Assembly (NCBI GenBank): GCA_977006965.1
Contig: OZ345379.1
Location: 1,674,001 to 1,738,000, forward strand
Origin: Phymatolithon calcareum
Lineage: Eukaryota; Rhodophyta; Florideophyceae; Hapalidiales
Length of the DNA: 64,000 bases
Reading direction: 5' to 3'
The notes under the pieces were generated by a model. The model searched no databases. It was not told the DNA's origin and worked only from the letters and a program-made list of their open reading frames with translations. Shown here in pieces: positions 18,543 through 28,278 of the stretch. The first letter of the stretch is position 1; each line of letters begins with the position of its first letter. A program made the position numbers and the translations under genes.

Positions 18543-20428
18543 TCGTCGCAGTTGATATGTCAAATTATGTACACTATCCAGTGCACAAGGCACTGTCCTT
18601 CACCGTCGGTATGCATGCTGAGCACTTGGCGCGGGCGGCAACCGAGTCTATTTTCCGTCTGGCAATTGAGCGCGGTCTCTCTTGCCTGCAAATGCATATT
18701 GATGACCCCGCCTATGTCCCTTTGCAGAAATATGGAGTTCAGATGCATCGTGATGCAGTACGCGGAGTACCTGAGCTGGACGTCAACGCCAGTGAGCACA
18801 TTCAGCGTTTGTCTTTTTCGGACGTCATCCCACCCGATTGGGAAGCCGCCGTACTCGGCGTGCGGCGCTTGAAGGCCGCCTGGGGCAATGCGCTCATGGG
18901 CACTGCCGTTGTTTATTGCGCGCGGCGTATTGCGGCGCTTTCATTGCTAAACGTACATGTGGAGTTTTTTGGCGCAGCACTGGCAGTCTCTGCTACACTC
19001 CTCACCTCTGCTCTGGATCCGGCCTGTTTCACAGCGACAATGGCGGACGCAGGAATATGTGTTTTGCATTCAAAAGGGGACGCCCTGGCTGACCTTTCTT
19101 CATGTGGTACGGACACAACCGCGGTTTGGAGGCTTACCATTGACCGCAATGCGAAGGGATATTCAACTAGAAACCCCCTTGCCTCCTTTTCCCGCGTTGA
19201 TGCGCTGAAGTGCAGACACGGCGAGGCCGAAAAACGCATGCAGTTTTCTTTGGGCATGCACATGCGCGGATTGCCCATTGCCGACTGTGCAAGGACTTCT
19301 GTCCTGCAGATATCAAGAGACACAGATAACCTGTGCCTCGCAATGCTCGGGGCAGTTCAAGGCCATTCTTCTGAAGCGTTGAACATTTTTGTCCGCATAG
19401 GGCACAGGTACTATGACATACGCAAACTTGTGCGTGCTGTGGCGATCTCTTCGCTATCGGTCAAGTCGATTGCCCTCCTCTACTGCTACGGAGAAAACGA
19501 CTTTAATGCCTCATGCAATGTCGCTGGCAATCGCGCCATGGTAAGGACATACTGTCATTTTGCAGAGTCAATCGGGCCACTTGACAGCGCACGAAGCTGT
19601 TGTGCTCTCTATTACTATACATTTGCAACTGTGCTGGCTGGTGGCAGTCCGTCGAATTTGCCGAGGGAGTTGACGGGCATGATTGAAATGTCGCCAGAGT
19701 GGTGTGCAGCTGTCCGATCGTTCATCATGTTCAACAGTAAGACGTCGACGGCATCGTCACTGCTCCCTCAGGACGAAGATCTTGAATTAGCATTCAAGCG
19801 CGCATGCCTTTTTACCATCTCTGCGTATTGGCAATCTGCAACCGTCACAAGAAATCTCGTCGGGTTGCCTGTCGGTCCCGAGGTTGGATACACATCCGAG
19901 GGGAGGATGCTACTTGAGCTCGATGTGGACGTGCGAAAGAGGAAAGAAAAAATCAAGTTCAGATCCAGTGCGTGCAACTGCGGGCAGAAGAGCTCTACAG
20001 TCTCTTGTATTTCGGCAACGCAGGGCTCTGGTTCTCGTACGCGATGCGGATGCTCGCGCCTTGAAAAATTGTGCTCCAATAAGTGTGGCTGCGACCCCGT
20101 GCGATGCGCGAACCGCCAAGGTGGTGTTGAGGGAGCACGGAAGCGCATGGCAGAACAAGAAGCTGCAACAGCAGAACAGGGTTCACATGGACAAGGCCCT
20201 TGCCCAATTTCTCATATTTTAAATACCCGCACGGGCTCTGACAATGCGGAGAGAGCGGAAGGTCCCTCTTTCGAACGGCAAACAGACGAAGGTGTGCAGG
20301 AGAGCGATGATTCAGCTTCTTCAATCCCTTCTGACGGCAGTGAAGTAATGGGCCTAACAGGATTGACTTATATGGATTACGAATACATTGAAGTTCCAGG
20401 TATAGAGCACGATGAACTTGGCCTTTAA
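18422..20428 (+). CDS. Transposon-like protein, third frame: PIN/FEN-like acidic motifs and CXC cysteine cluster
   Basis: This 668-residue ORF has its native part from about residue 15 (PAFILDGYPP). Three spaced motifs, HGEAEKRM (266-273), SRDTDNL (298-304) and YGENDF (356-361), match the E-A-D-x-R, (S/P)DTD and G-C-D motifs I know from uncharacterised animal transposon proteins. The acidic residues resemble those of PIN/FEN-type nucleases, which is an inference. The C-terminus holds a cysteine array (CNCG, CGCSRLEKLCSNKCGCDPVRC) similar to tesmin/TSO1 CXC DNA-binding repeats. The end is 22 bp from the end of a convergent ORF. Confidence 0.55.
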   Translation: MRKGTRAEHNTTLPPAFILDGYPPLPSALEATEGRVKHSLVVAVDMSNYVHYPVHKALSFTVGMHAEHLARAATESIFRLAIERGLSCLQMHIDDPAYVPLQKYGVQMHRDAVRGVPELDVNASEHIQRLSFSDVIPPDWEAAVLGVRRLKAAWGNALMGTAVVYCARRIAALSLLNVHVEFFGAALAVSATLLTSALDPACFTATMADAGICVLHSKGDALADLSSCGTDTTAVWRLTIDRNAKGYSTRNPLASFSRVDALKCRHGEAEKRMQFSLGMHMRGLPIADCARTSVLQISRDTDNLCLAMLGAVQGHSSEALNIFVRIGHRYYDIRKLVRAVAISSLSVKSIALLYCYGENDFNASCNVAGNRAMVRTYCHFAESIGPLDSARSCCALYYYTFATVLAGGSPSNLPRELTGMIEMSPEWCAAVRSFIMFNSKTSTASSLLPQDEDLELAFKRACLFTISAYWQSATVTRNLVGLPVGPEVGYTSEGRMLLELDVDVRKRKEKIKFRSSACNCGQKSSTVSCISATQGSGSRTRCGCSRLEKLCSNKCGCDPVRCANRQGGVEGARKRMAEQEAATAEQGSHGQGPCPISHILNTRTGSDNAERAEGPSFERQTDEGVQESDDSASSIPSDGSEVMGLTGLTYMDYEYIEVPGIEHDELGL

Positions 20429-20450
20429 CAATTATTAAAGTACGAAAAAC

Positions 20451-21737
20451 TCAATTGCTTCGTCGCGATCCAAGCGGAAAATGTTCCGCAACCCTCTCTT
20501 TAAACACTACTACCTTGTTCGCCTGTGAACAACAGGAGTTTATCCAAACCCGAAGACGGGCTTCAGCATCCACTTTGACGCTTCTCGTGCTCGCGTACGC
20601 CTTATTTGACCACAGAAGAATTGCGATGTGAGGGAGGCCGGTGCGATTCACGCTAGCGTCGTCTCGCGGCATAATACGCGCTCCAGTTTGATCTACGTAA
20701 ATATTAAGGCCACCGGGGGGGATGAAGGCAATGATCCTCCCGCACAGCCCGCCCGACTGAAAACGATTGCGCAACAGCCGCTGTGTCGAATACGGAAAAA
20801 CTGCGAGTCGCACGAAGGGGAAGGACTGCCTCACGCCATCATCGAAGGTCTCAATATTTTCCCTCACCCCACTTTCTTCCCTTGAATTGTCTACGACGGC
20901 CGCGCATAGACCTCTGTCTGCATCTGGAGACCACGAGGGCAGAATTGCGTTCCCATTCCTCGCCGACGCTCGAGGGAAAGTCGCAAATGTTGCTGTATCC
21001 GCAATACAGCCTGCGAGTCCCTCTAATAAAGACCGAGAGCTCAATCCGCAATCTCCCATATTTTGGGACCACAGTGGTAACAATTCCCGCGGTTTTGGGA
21101 GCATGGGCACGGGGGCCTGCTGGACTTGTCGCAATGTCTGCCCAAACGCGGCGGGGATTAGTGTAGTTGAAATGGCCACAGTATCCGATGCCACAGAAAA
21201 ATGGCGAGGAAGAGTGAAGCGTGGAGCATTTGGTGGGGAAGGTTCACGCGGACCACAATATACGGCTGTAAAAAGTTTGGCTGGAGTGGAAAGCGGTCCG
21301 ACACCCATACATTCACCGCAATCCCCTTCACAGAAAAAGGACGGTTTCTGTTCCCTCACCTGACGGCCATTTCTTGGCGAGCCGTCGTCAGCCTTATGTA
21401 AATCCTCACAATACGTACAAGCATCCATTGGAACGCAAATTGCTCTCGTCTCATTATTCCCGACCCGCTGAGGTCCATTTCCATTCCCACCGCAGCACCA
21501 ACACAGCAGCTTCGCACTCACGGCATTTTCATCCCCATTCGAACGCATGTCTTCGGACTTTCCGCCTTCGCACTGCCCAACAGAGGTCCCCGTAGTTGAT
21601 TGTAGCCCTTTATCTCCACTATGGGGCCGGTTTTGGAGTTTTCGGTCCATCCTGCAATCCCAAAAATTTCCGCCGCTCGGTTCCTGAAAGCGCATCGGAA
21701 CAAAAGAACCACAAAGGGCAGTGCCAAACCAAAACAT
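20451..21737 (-). CDS. Cys-rich orphan protein, 428 residues
   Basis: A clean ATG-to-stop ORF (ATG at 21735-21737) converges on the third frame of the transposon-like gene. It is not recognised. It has clustered cysteines in its first half (LCWCCGGNG, CTYCEDLHK, FFCEGDCGEC), suggesting metal binding, and no clear membrane segment or signal peptide. An ORF this long is unlikely by chance here. On the same strand a donor-like GGTAAGT lies upstream at about 21796, and a protein-like open stretch precedes it, so an extra 5' exon is possible. It may be a second gene of the same mobile element, since it sits at its boundary, but nothing shows this. Confidence 0.45.
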   Translation of the reverse strand: MFWFGTALCGSFVPMRFQEPSGGNFWDCRMDRKLQNRPHSGDKGLQSTTGTSVGQCEGGKSEDMRSNGDENAVSAKLLCWCCGGNGNGPQRVGNNETRAICVPMDACTYCEDLHKADDGSPRNGRQVREQKPSFFCEGDCGECMGVGPLSTPAKLFTAVYCGPREPSPPNAPRFTLPRHFSVASDTVAISTTLIPAAFGQTLRQVQQAPVPMLPKPRELLPLWSQNMGDCGLSSRSLLEGLAGCIADTATFATFPRASARNGNAILPSWSPDADRGLCAAVVDNSREESGVRENIETFDDGVRQSFPFVRLAVFPYSTQRLLRNRFQSGGLCGRIIAFIPPGGLNIYVDQTGARIMPRDDASVNRTGLPHIAILLWSNKAYASTRSVKVDAEARLRVWINSCCSQANKVVVFKERVAEHFPLGSRRSN

Positions 21738-22176
21738 TGGGGAGTTAGATTACACTGTTGCGCTTCTTTTCCTATAGTCCAGAACGCTTGACTTACCGGT
21801 AACGAGCTGGCCCAGCTCGATGAGTAGCATGATTCCCCAAGTTCAATTGTTGGTGACGGTTCCCATCCTTCTTCCTTGCCCAGAATCGAGGCCTGATTTG
21901 GACTACAGTGACAACTGTCCTTTATGATACAGTATGACACATCTTCTCATCAATATGAAAAATCGTGTCATCGACCCCCTGTTTTTCGTCGCACGGTTCC
22001 AGTCTGTTAAGGCAGATTTAAGGACCTACTTCCCCATCTTTGAAGCGCTCTCACTGGCCGAAACAATGCTCATAAACTGGATGAAAATTTTAATTATGTC
22101 GTTTGCACCGACGGGACTGTATCCAGTTTCAAGAAAATCTGTAGAAACAAGTGAAATATTTTCAAATATGAAGTCA
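21738..22176 (+). other. Gap without a supported gene
   Basis: It holds short open stretches on both strands but none with recognisable content. The left end may contain an upstream exon of the minus-strand Cys-rich ORF. Confidence 0.4.
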
Positions 22177-22183
22177 GTAAAAG

Positions 22184-23164
22184 CAGGTGAATGTTAAGGG
22201 GGGGCGTAACGCAAACCGGTTATCATATTGCATTTCTAAAAATGGGTCCATACAATTTCTATTAAGCTTTTCACGCGATGTGAAAATGTATCATATATGC
22301 ACGTTTCTAATCGGAAAATTAAGGTCTGTTGGCAGAGGGACCTTCTTGAGAATTCGATTTTTGCGCCCGCAGTACCAGTCTGGAAAAGTCCTCAAATCCA
22401 GTCCCAAATATTTTCACTGGTAATGAGGACGCGGCATAGGTTTGGCGTGGCTGATGTGCTCATCTATGGGATATTCTTTCTGATAACGATTTTTAGTTTT
22501 CGGAATTGGAATTGCTTTTCAACCAAACTTTTTGTGATGTTTCAAGTTTTTGCTCAAAAGTGTGCAAAAACATCTGAAGCGAAAGTTTGCAAATCAACAC
22601 TCAGCCACTGAAAACCTATGCCGCGTCCTTGTAACCAGTCCACGAAATAATGACTGGTAATGAGGACGTTTTTGACTGGGTCTATGCTGCGATTTTGATG
22701 AATTCTCAAGAAGGCCCCTCTGGCATGAACATTGGGAGCTGCCAATGTAGCGGTAGTTCTCGTTGCAGGACTGGCTTTGACGAGAGAAATAATAGGAAAT
22801 AAATGTGAACGAGGGTACTGTGCCTGCAGTGCACAAAGGTTTGCTGGAGGTAATCCGAATTTTCGCGCTTTCCACCTATCACGTGCTCACACGTGCCGGA
22901 AATTCGCATCATCCTGAAGCGCGTCTCGTCAACGTTTAGCGCACTGACGTAATGCACTTCACAGTCAATCGTGTCCTGTCACCAGCCTATTGGCGGACAC
23001 AACAAGACGGACCCGTCGCAGTATTGCCACTACCCTACTTAGTCGAAAAAAATTTGATTTTCTTATTGACTCATAATCCAGTCGGCACACGAAGGGGCAT
23101 CTTTCACAATTAAATTTATGTAACTTGCGAAGTTCGCGTTTCTCCCCCCCTTAACGTTCCCCTG
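22184..23164 (+). mobile_element. MITE copy A (CAGGGGAATGTTA ends, 7-bp target duplication)
   Basis: The 981-bp element starts CAGGTGAATGTTAAGG and ends ...CGTTCCCCTG. It is flanked by GTAAAAG on both sides (22177-22183 and 23165-23171). The terminal 30 bp carry long G and C runs. Subterminal and internal sequence matches copies B (26850) and C (53449). This copy is longest because it contains a nested element and about 215 bp of internal sequence missing from copy B. It has no transposase. The ends are hAT-like, but hAT elements normally make 8-bp duplications, so the class is open. Confidence 0.8.
22335..22720 (+). mobile_element. Foldback MITE nested inside MITE copy A
   Basis: The 386-bp insertion begins GAGGGACCTTCTTGAG and ends with the complementary ...CAAGAAGGCCCCTC. 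It is flanked by TGGCA on both sides (22330-22334, 22721-22725). MITE copy B has the uninterrupted site. A second inverted pair lies further in (about 22423-22455 versus 22604-22650), so the two arms together are about 100 bp. Confidence 0.75.
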
Positions 23165-23171
23165 GTAAAAG

Positions 23172-23726
23172 TATCCAATATTCGGCTCTAATCAATCATT
23201 ACAGAAAAATGCTTACTGTGTTTCCTTCGAACAGTTTCAGCTTCTCGTCGGGGCGCAACGTGAATTTTACTATATTTTTCGCCCGTTCCTTTGCCGATTT
23301 TAACCCCCTCGTACTGCTACAATTGAGGTTTATTGGGACACAGTAAAATAATTCTTTTGCGAGGCCCACGCACATCGAAACACGTCATAGAGTATTTCCT
23401 GTCCTTCGCCATGTGTATGCGCTCGTACTGAACAAGTTTGGAGGGAGTTCGCGCAGGGTACGCGAAGCTACGAGCAAAGCCGCGATTTTCGTGTCCAAAT
23501 ATGACTATTCGTTCGGATGATGTAGACAGTTAGCCGTTGCGCGTTCGGATATTATTTCAAGGTGGATGTCTTATTAAGCACAGTACCTAGACCCGCTTTT
23601 TCGTTTTCAGAAAATCGGCTGGAAAAAAAAGATACGGGCAGTTCTACATTGAGCAAAACATTCGAATTTGGCCCCTAAACTGAGCTTTTCGGCCTGCGTG
23701 TCCTTTGCGGTTCATCTGTGTACCTA
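23172..23726 (+). other. Gap without a supported gene
   Basis: AT-rich sequence between MITE copy A and the orphan ORF; no repeat or coding signal was recognised. Confidence 0.4.
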
Positions 23727-24209
23727 ATGAGCTACGATTTGACTATAAGTCATTGCGGCCTGGATGGGAAATGTGTTTTCATGATGAGAGGAGCTTTGGC
23801 AGACCACGAGAGAGCCATGTATGCTCTTAGGGCCTTCAAAACAGAGCATTCACGATCAGTCGCCATGCAGATAGGAATGTATATCATGAAGACAGTCGCA
23901 GATGGAGGACTGGGAGGATCAATTGAGGACTTTGTTTTGCTCTTGACACTTCTCAACCCAGAAAAACTAGAGTCATATCATGGAGCAGAGGAATACGTAT
24001 CGCAGAAGGTGGTCTGGAGAGAGAGCTCCATGAATTCGATTGGAAGGTACAGTTCTGATGTGTTCCGCTGTCATTGGCGGTACATACTAGCTCGTTGCAT
24101 GGGTTATGCTCGCCGTGTAGATGAAGGATCGCGCAGCGGGATATCACCGGAGATCAATAGTGCTCTACGAGCGTACAACTGGCAAGATTCCAACTTCCAT
24201 GAGTCTTAG
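23727..24209 (+). CDS. Orphan ORF, 160 residues
   Basis: The first ATG is at 23727; a longer reading would need GTG at 23718. The protein has balanced composition with several amphipathic stretches (MQIGMYIMKTVADGG, EDFVLLLTLLNPEKL) and no signal peptide or known motif. Codon use looks protein-like, but the product is not recognised. It could be a complete small gene or the last exon of a larger one broken by the MITE on its left. Confidence 0.35.
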   Translation: MSYDLTISHCGLDGKCVFMMRGALADHERAMYALRAFKTEHSRSVAMQIGMYIMKTVADGGLGGSIEDFVLLLTLLNPEKLESYHGAEEYVSQKVVWRESSMNSIGRYSSDVFRCHWRYILARCMGYARRVDEGSRSGISPEINSALRAYNWQDSNFHES

Positions 24210-24814
24210 ATAGTGGACAAAGCGATACTGCGCACTTTTGACAAATCAGAGATAGAAAAACGTCCATAGTCTGGGTCTTAATTGGTGTCTAGTGCCTTTC
24301 CTCCACGGCATGTAGGCTATAGCGGCTTCTAAAATCCCCGAATCATAAAGGTGCCCTACAATCAAGGCATGCAACCCGCTCATACCTGCACAACGAAGGA
24401 GCGCGGGGGCTCTTCAGAGCTATCCATCTTTTTGCTTCCGTTGCAGCGGACGTCCAATCCGAGAACTTTATGATGCCAAAATGTATGCGCTCTCTGTGAT
24501 TCTGATGGTAAAGCTTCTGAACTGCTTATTTCCTGCGTACGTCACTCTCTACATTATAGATCCAACAAAACTCACTCATGCTCTGAAAAACTGCACACAT
24601 AACATTCCTAAGACCCTAATGATACGACGAACGTAGATTAAAATGGTGCTGGGGCTCAATAACAGCGGTCAATACTCCGAAAGGTGGATTTTAAGACCCG
24701 AAATGGACTATCATTGAATTATTTTAACAATAAAATCTGCAAGAAGTATCCGAAAAATAAGAATGACCCAAACAGGACAGATTTGTCCAGAAAAGGATGT
24801 GCAGTACGAGAGGG
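24210..24814 (+). other. Gap: 3' side of GTPase copy 2
   Basis: No gene was seen. On the minus strand this is the downstream flank of GTPase copy 2, and it does not match the downstream flanks of copies 1 and 3. Confidence 0.4.
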
Positions 24815-26716
24815 TTAAGCAGAAGTATTCTTCGAAACGTTTTTGCGACGGCGACGGTGACGCTTTCCGTTGACTTTCGGAATATTTGCATTTCTTAATC
24901 CGTCGATTACGTGTGGAGCAATTTCTGATTCTTTCGAACGAATCGTCTCGATAAACGAAACAATGGCTTTCCTGGCCTCGTATTCTGGGTTGAAAATCGC
25001 CACGTAGCTCCTCTGGATTGGAAGCGTTCCGCACAGTGTCGGCTTTCCGGTTTTCACGAGAAGAGCTAGCCCGCTTTCAGCCACCATGTCGCCAAATATC
25101 CTCATCGCATCTGGGGAGTCTTTAAGGCCTTTGGAAAGAAATTGCTTCCATACTTCACCACCAGTTTCGTCGCTGAATTCAACGTGGATAGCGAACTTAC
25201 GAATCAGGTTACATATGCCAGACGACGCACACGCTATCGCCCTTTTTTTGGAGCTCGTGTGTTTGTACACAAAGCCTGTCAGAAAGATCTCTGCTATTAC
25301 TGTGTGCCGTGCAGATTCGAACGAATTCGTCAGTTTTTCGTATGCAATCCAACCATCCTTGCACATTTCTTCAATATGAGCTTTAACTTCTCCTTTCTTT
25401 TCCAAAAGAGATTTCTTGATCTTTTCGTACTTCACACATAGAGAGTCAATGAACTTGAGCCGCTTGGCTTGGCAAGCAGCGAGCACTTTCTTGACGGCAG
25501 TGCGGGAATATGAGGCTCTTTGAGACCTTAAGTCCTCGAGACTTACACACCGGACGTTTGACTTTCTTATTCCCTTGATAAAGCCAGCGATTGTATCCCA
25601 ATTGAATTCGATTAGATCGTCGCACTCCTTCTTGCCAGCTGATTCATTCGTTGTTAGAACTACGATCAGCATTTTCACCATTTGCTGCCCAAACAAGTCT
25701 TTGTATTCTTCGACTGCCCGTCTTGTAGAGTCTGTAATGCCAGTATCCACAGCTATGGTCAGAACCAGAGCATTCGCTTGTTGTAGGGCAACGATTTTGT
25801 CCTCGATTGCAGCTTGGTAGTAGACATCAAGGCCATCTTTGTCGTTGAGGCCGGGAGTATCATACACTTCGGTGAGCCATTGTTCATCTGAAACAGTTTG
25901 CAATATTTCTTCGCAATCGATGTGCAGTGTACCAGTTATTCCCTTCGAGGTCTTAAATGTATTCGTTCGTGTCAAAGCATTTCCTAGAGAAGACTTCCCA
26001 GTCCTGGTATCCCCAACCATGAAAATTCTGCAAAGTCGATCATACTCAGGCACTTCGAGTTCAACAGGTTCGGGCCGGAGCATAGCAACAGTCTTATTCC
26101 CTCTGGGTACCATTTCCGATGTGTGGACGTTTTCTGCACTACCAACGGATGGAAGACCGAGGACCTCTGTAACGAGGCAACACAACGTTCCAACAACAAC
26201 GCTTTCAGCTTCCAGGTCGAGCTTTCCTCGGCACCGAGCACCGACGAAGGATGTCATGGGTCGTTTCGAACGCTTTATTGAGCTTGCTAATCGATCCAGA
26301 GATTTGACCATTTCGTGAATGTCGTCGGTGGTGGATCCGGCCATTCCAAGCGTGGCAGGTCGGTTACCCACCATATATCTGATGACGACGGCGAATGTGA
26401 CGCGAGCTGAAACTTGTTTCAGAATGAGGAGGAGCTTGATCGAGGAATCCAAGACTTGGCTGCGAATTGAAAGGTTGTTCGGAAGTCTGGAACGAACTTC
26501 AATCGTCGCCGCAGCGGCAATAGACTTGTTGATTCTCTCCTCGGACCTTGATACTTGATCGCTGAGACTGCAAGCGCTTTCTTGAATGTTTTTAATCTCG
26601 CTCATCAGGTGCTTCGACTCTGCTCTTTGTAACGGCGTCTTGATCCCCAGCGCGTTGCAGATTGCAATAACATCAGCAATGAATCCGACTGGATCCATGA
26701 GTGCCTTGAGACTCAT
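24815..26716 (-). CDS. AIG1/GIMAP-like P-loop GTPase, copy 2 (diverged)
   Basis: This 633-residue protein starts at the ATG aligned with copies 1 and 3 (MSLKALMDPVG); the frame stays open 67 codons further upstream into a MITE, which is rejected as coding. It has the same architecture as copy 1: helical N-terminal half, GDTRTGKSS, DTPG, LTTNES, and a basic C-terminus that has fewer arginines and more Lys and His. By eye it is roughly four-fifths identical to copy 1, with changes spread over the whole length and no stop or frameshift. That suggests a maintained gene rather than a relic. It has no overlapping upstream ORF. Confidence 0.8.
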   Translation of the reverse strand: MSLKALMDPVGFIADVIAICNALGIKTPLQRAESKHLMSEIKNIQESACSLSDQVSRSEERINKSIAAAATIEVRSRLPNNLSIRSQVLDSSIKLLLILKQVSARVTFAVVIRYMVGNRPATLGMAGSTTDDIHEMVKSLDRLASSIKRSKRPMTSFVGARCRGKLDLEAESVVVGTLCCLVTEVLGLPSVGSAENVHTSEMVPRGNKTVAMLRPEPVELEVPEYDRLCRIFMVGDTRTGKSSLGNALTRTNTFKTSKGITGTLHIDCEEILQTVSDEQWLTEVYDTPGLNDKDGLDVYYQAAIEDKIVALQQANALVLTIAVDTGITDSTRRAVEEYKDLFGQQMVKMLIVVLTTNESAGKKECDDLIEFNWDTIAGFIKGIRKSNVRCVSLEDLRSQRASYSRTAVKKVLAACQAKRLKFIDSLCVKYEKIKKSLLEKKGEVKAHIEEMCKDGWIAYEKLTNSFESARHTVIAEIFLTGFVYKHTSSKKRAIACASSGICNLIRKFAIHVEFSDETGGEVWKQFLSKGLKDSPDAMRIFGDMVAESGLALLVKTGKPTLCGTLPIQRSYVAIFNPEYEARKAIVSFIETIRSKESEIAPHVIDGLRNANIPKVNGKRHRRRRKNVSKNTSA

Positions 26717-26849
26717 GGTTGCTTCCCGAAATGTGCGGGAGTGCGAGAGTACTGATTTGTTGCCAAGGACGTGAAAATTTGCTTTCGGGAGTGTAGTGTA
26801 GGGGGTCCACAAACTCGTGCGATTGATGTCCCAGTGCCGATAATAACTA

Positions 26850-27219
26850 CAGGGGAATGTTATGGGGGGGAGTAACGCAAACCCGTTGTCATACTGCTTT
26901 TCTGAAAATGGGTTCATACAATTTCTATGAAGCTTTTCACACGATGTGAAAATGTATCATATATGCATGTTTCTAATGGGAAAAAATAAGGTCGGTTGGC
27001 ACGAACATTGGGAGTTTGCCAATGTGGCAGTAGTTCTCGTTGCTGGACTAGGCTTTGTGGAGAGAAATAACGGGAAATAAAGGCACTACCCTGCTTAGTC
27101 GAAGTTCTTTTGATTATCAGGTAAACTCATAATCCAGTCGGCACACGAAGGGGTATCTTTCACAATTAAATTTATGTAACTTGGGAAGTCTGCGTTACTC
27201 CCCCCATAACATTCCCCTG
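26850..27219 (+). mobile_element. MITE copy B
   Basis: This 370-bp copy begins CAGGGGAATGTTATGG and ends ...CATTCCCCTG. It is flanked by ATAACTA (26843-26849, 27220-27226). It is an internally shortened relative of copy A and lacks the nested element. Its near edge is 133 bp upstream of the ATG of GTPase copy 2, so it may lie in that promoter. Confidence 0.85.
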
Positions 27220-28025
27220 ATAACTATTTGCTGAATGCAAAGAGTACTGTACCTTGAGAATGACAAAAGAAATCTATGCTGCAAAAAGATAATTATTTTG
27301 AGATTAAAATCAGGTGGCCGTTGCACAAAGACGTGTACCTGCACATGTACACTTTTTTGTGCCACGGTCACCAAAACTCCTACACACGTGCGCACGCAGT
27401 AGCCTTAAGACTCAGAATTTAATTCTGCCGCCAAGATGAGCCAATGGGGCAGCGCGGAAATCTTGCACTATTGCAGCATTACTTCATTACACCTCATCAT
27501 CATCATGAGGTTGTTACGATACTCATAATATACTGTAACTAGCATGTCGTATTGTAATTTGCAGATTTTATTGCAGTGCCCGGTAACCCCCTTGTCAGAG
27601 TAAACTGGCAACTATTGCGCACGCCCCACCTGCTGTTGCGTGAACCTCAGCTTGACGTTTTTCGTAAGCTATTGATACTCCGGAAGTTTCAAAGATTATA
27701 CTGAAAACGTTGGTTGCGTTGTGCACGCTAAATTATGAGGGATTTCGAGTATCAAAAATATATCTGAAAAGCTGATGTTGATGCACTGCGAGACGTGCCC
27801 GTCGCACGTGATATGCCAATAAGAACGGCGCTTGAGCAAGGTGCACTACGACATGGAAGTGCGTGTGCGTTAACGGTTGCTTGCGTGGTGCCGGGATCGA
27901 TGCGTGCGCAGGTGAAAGGTGCGATAGCGTGGGCTCGAATGCATCGTTTATGCACACCGCTCTACACACTGCCCTTCAACGTTAATTCTGATAATTTTCA
28001 GCCAGAGGCGAATGGCGCAACGTGA

Positions 28026-28071
28026 GCCGTCACAACATTGGGACTCCCAATGTTCACAACTTCCTGACGGC
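28026..28071. repeat. Interrupted inverted repeat
   Basis: GCCGTC ... AACATTGGGA, then TCCCAATGTT ... GACGGC. The core resembles the AACATTGGGAG palindrome inside the MITE copies, so this may be a MITE fragment. Confidence 0.4.
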
Positions 28072-28232
28072 TTTCTCACATATTTTTATGATGCATTTTC
28101 GCATTGCCGTTCACGCTTCATACAGACCGTACGTGAAGCGCTTGAGAAAAACGGTATGACAACCGACTTGCTTTCCTCCCCTGTGTAACTTTCCCCTGGT
28201 ACAACTGTACATCTGGTGAATGATCAAATTCG

Positions 28233-28278
28233 ATATCTCGCTCAAAATATGACGAGCTCGTCATATTTTGAGAGATAT
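28233..28278. repeat. Near-perfect palindrome
   Basis: Arms of about 22 bp meet at GAGCTC. The left arm begins ATATCTC and the right ends GAGATAT, with TCAAAATATGACGAG mirrored around the centre. It would form a strong hairpin. Its origin is unknown. Confidence 0.6.

Noticed and set aside
26717-26917. N-terminal extension of GTPase copy 2 (67 codons)
   Set aside because: The extension runs into MITE copy B and has no counterpart in copies 1 and 3; the aligned ATG at 26716 is used.
28183-28199. A fourth CAGGGG-type MITE
   Set aside because: Only one weak right-end match was seen, with no left end or target duplication.
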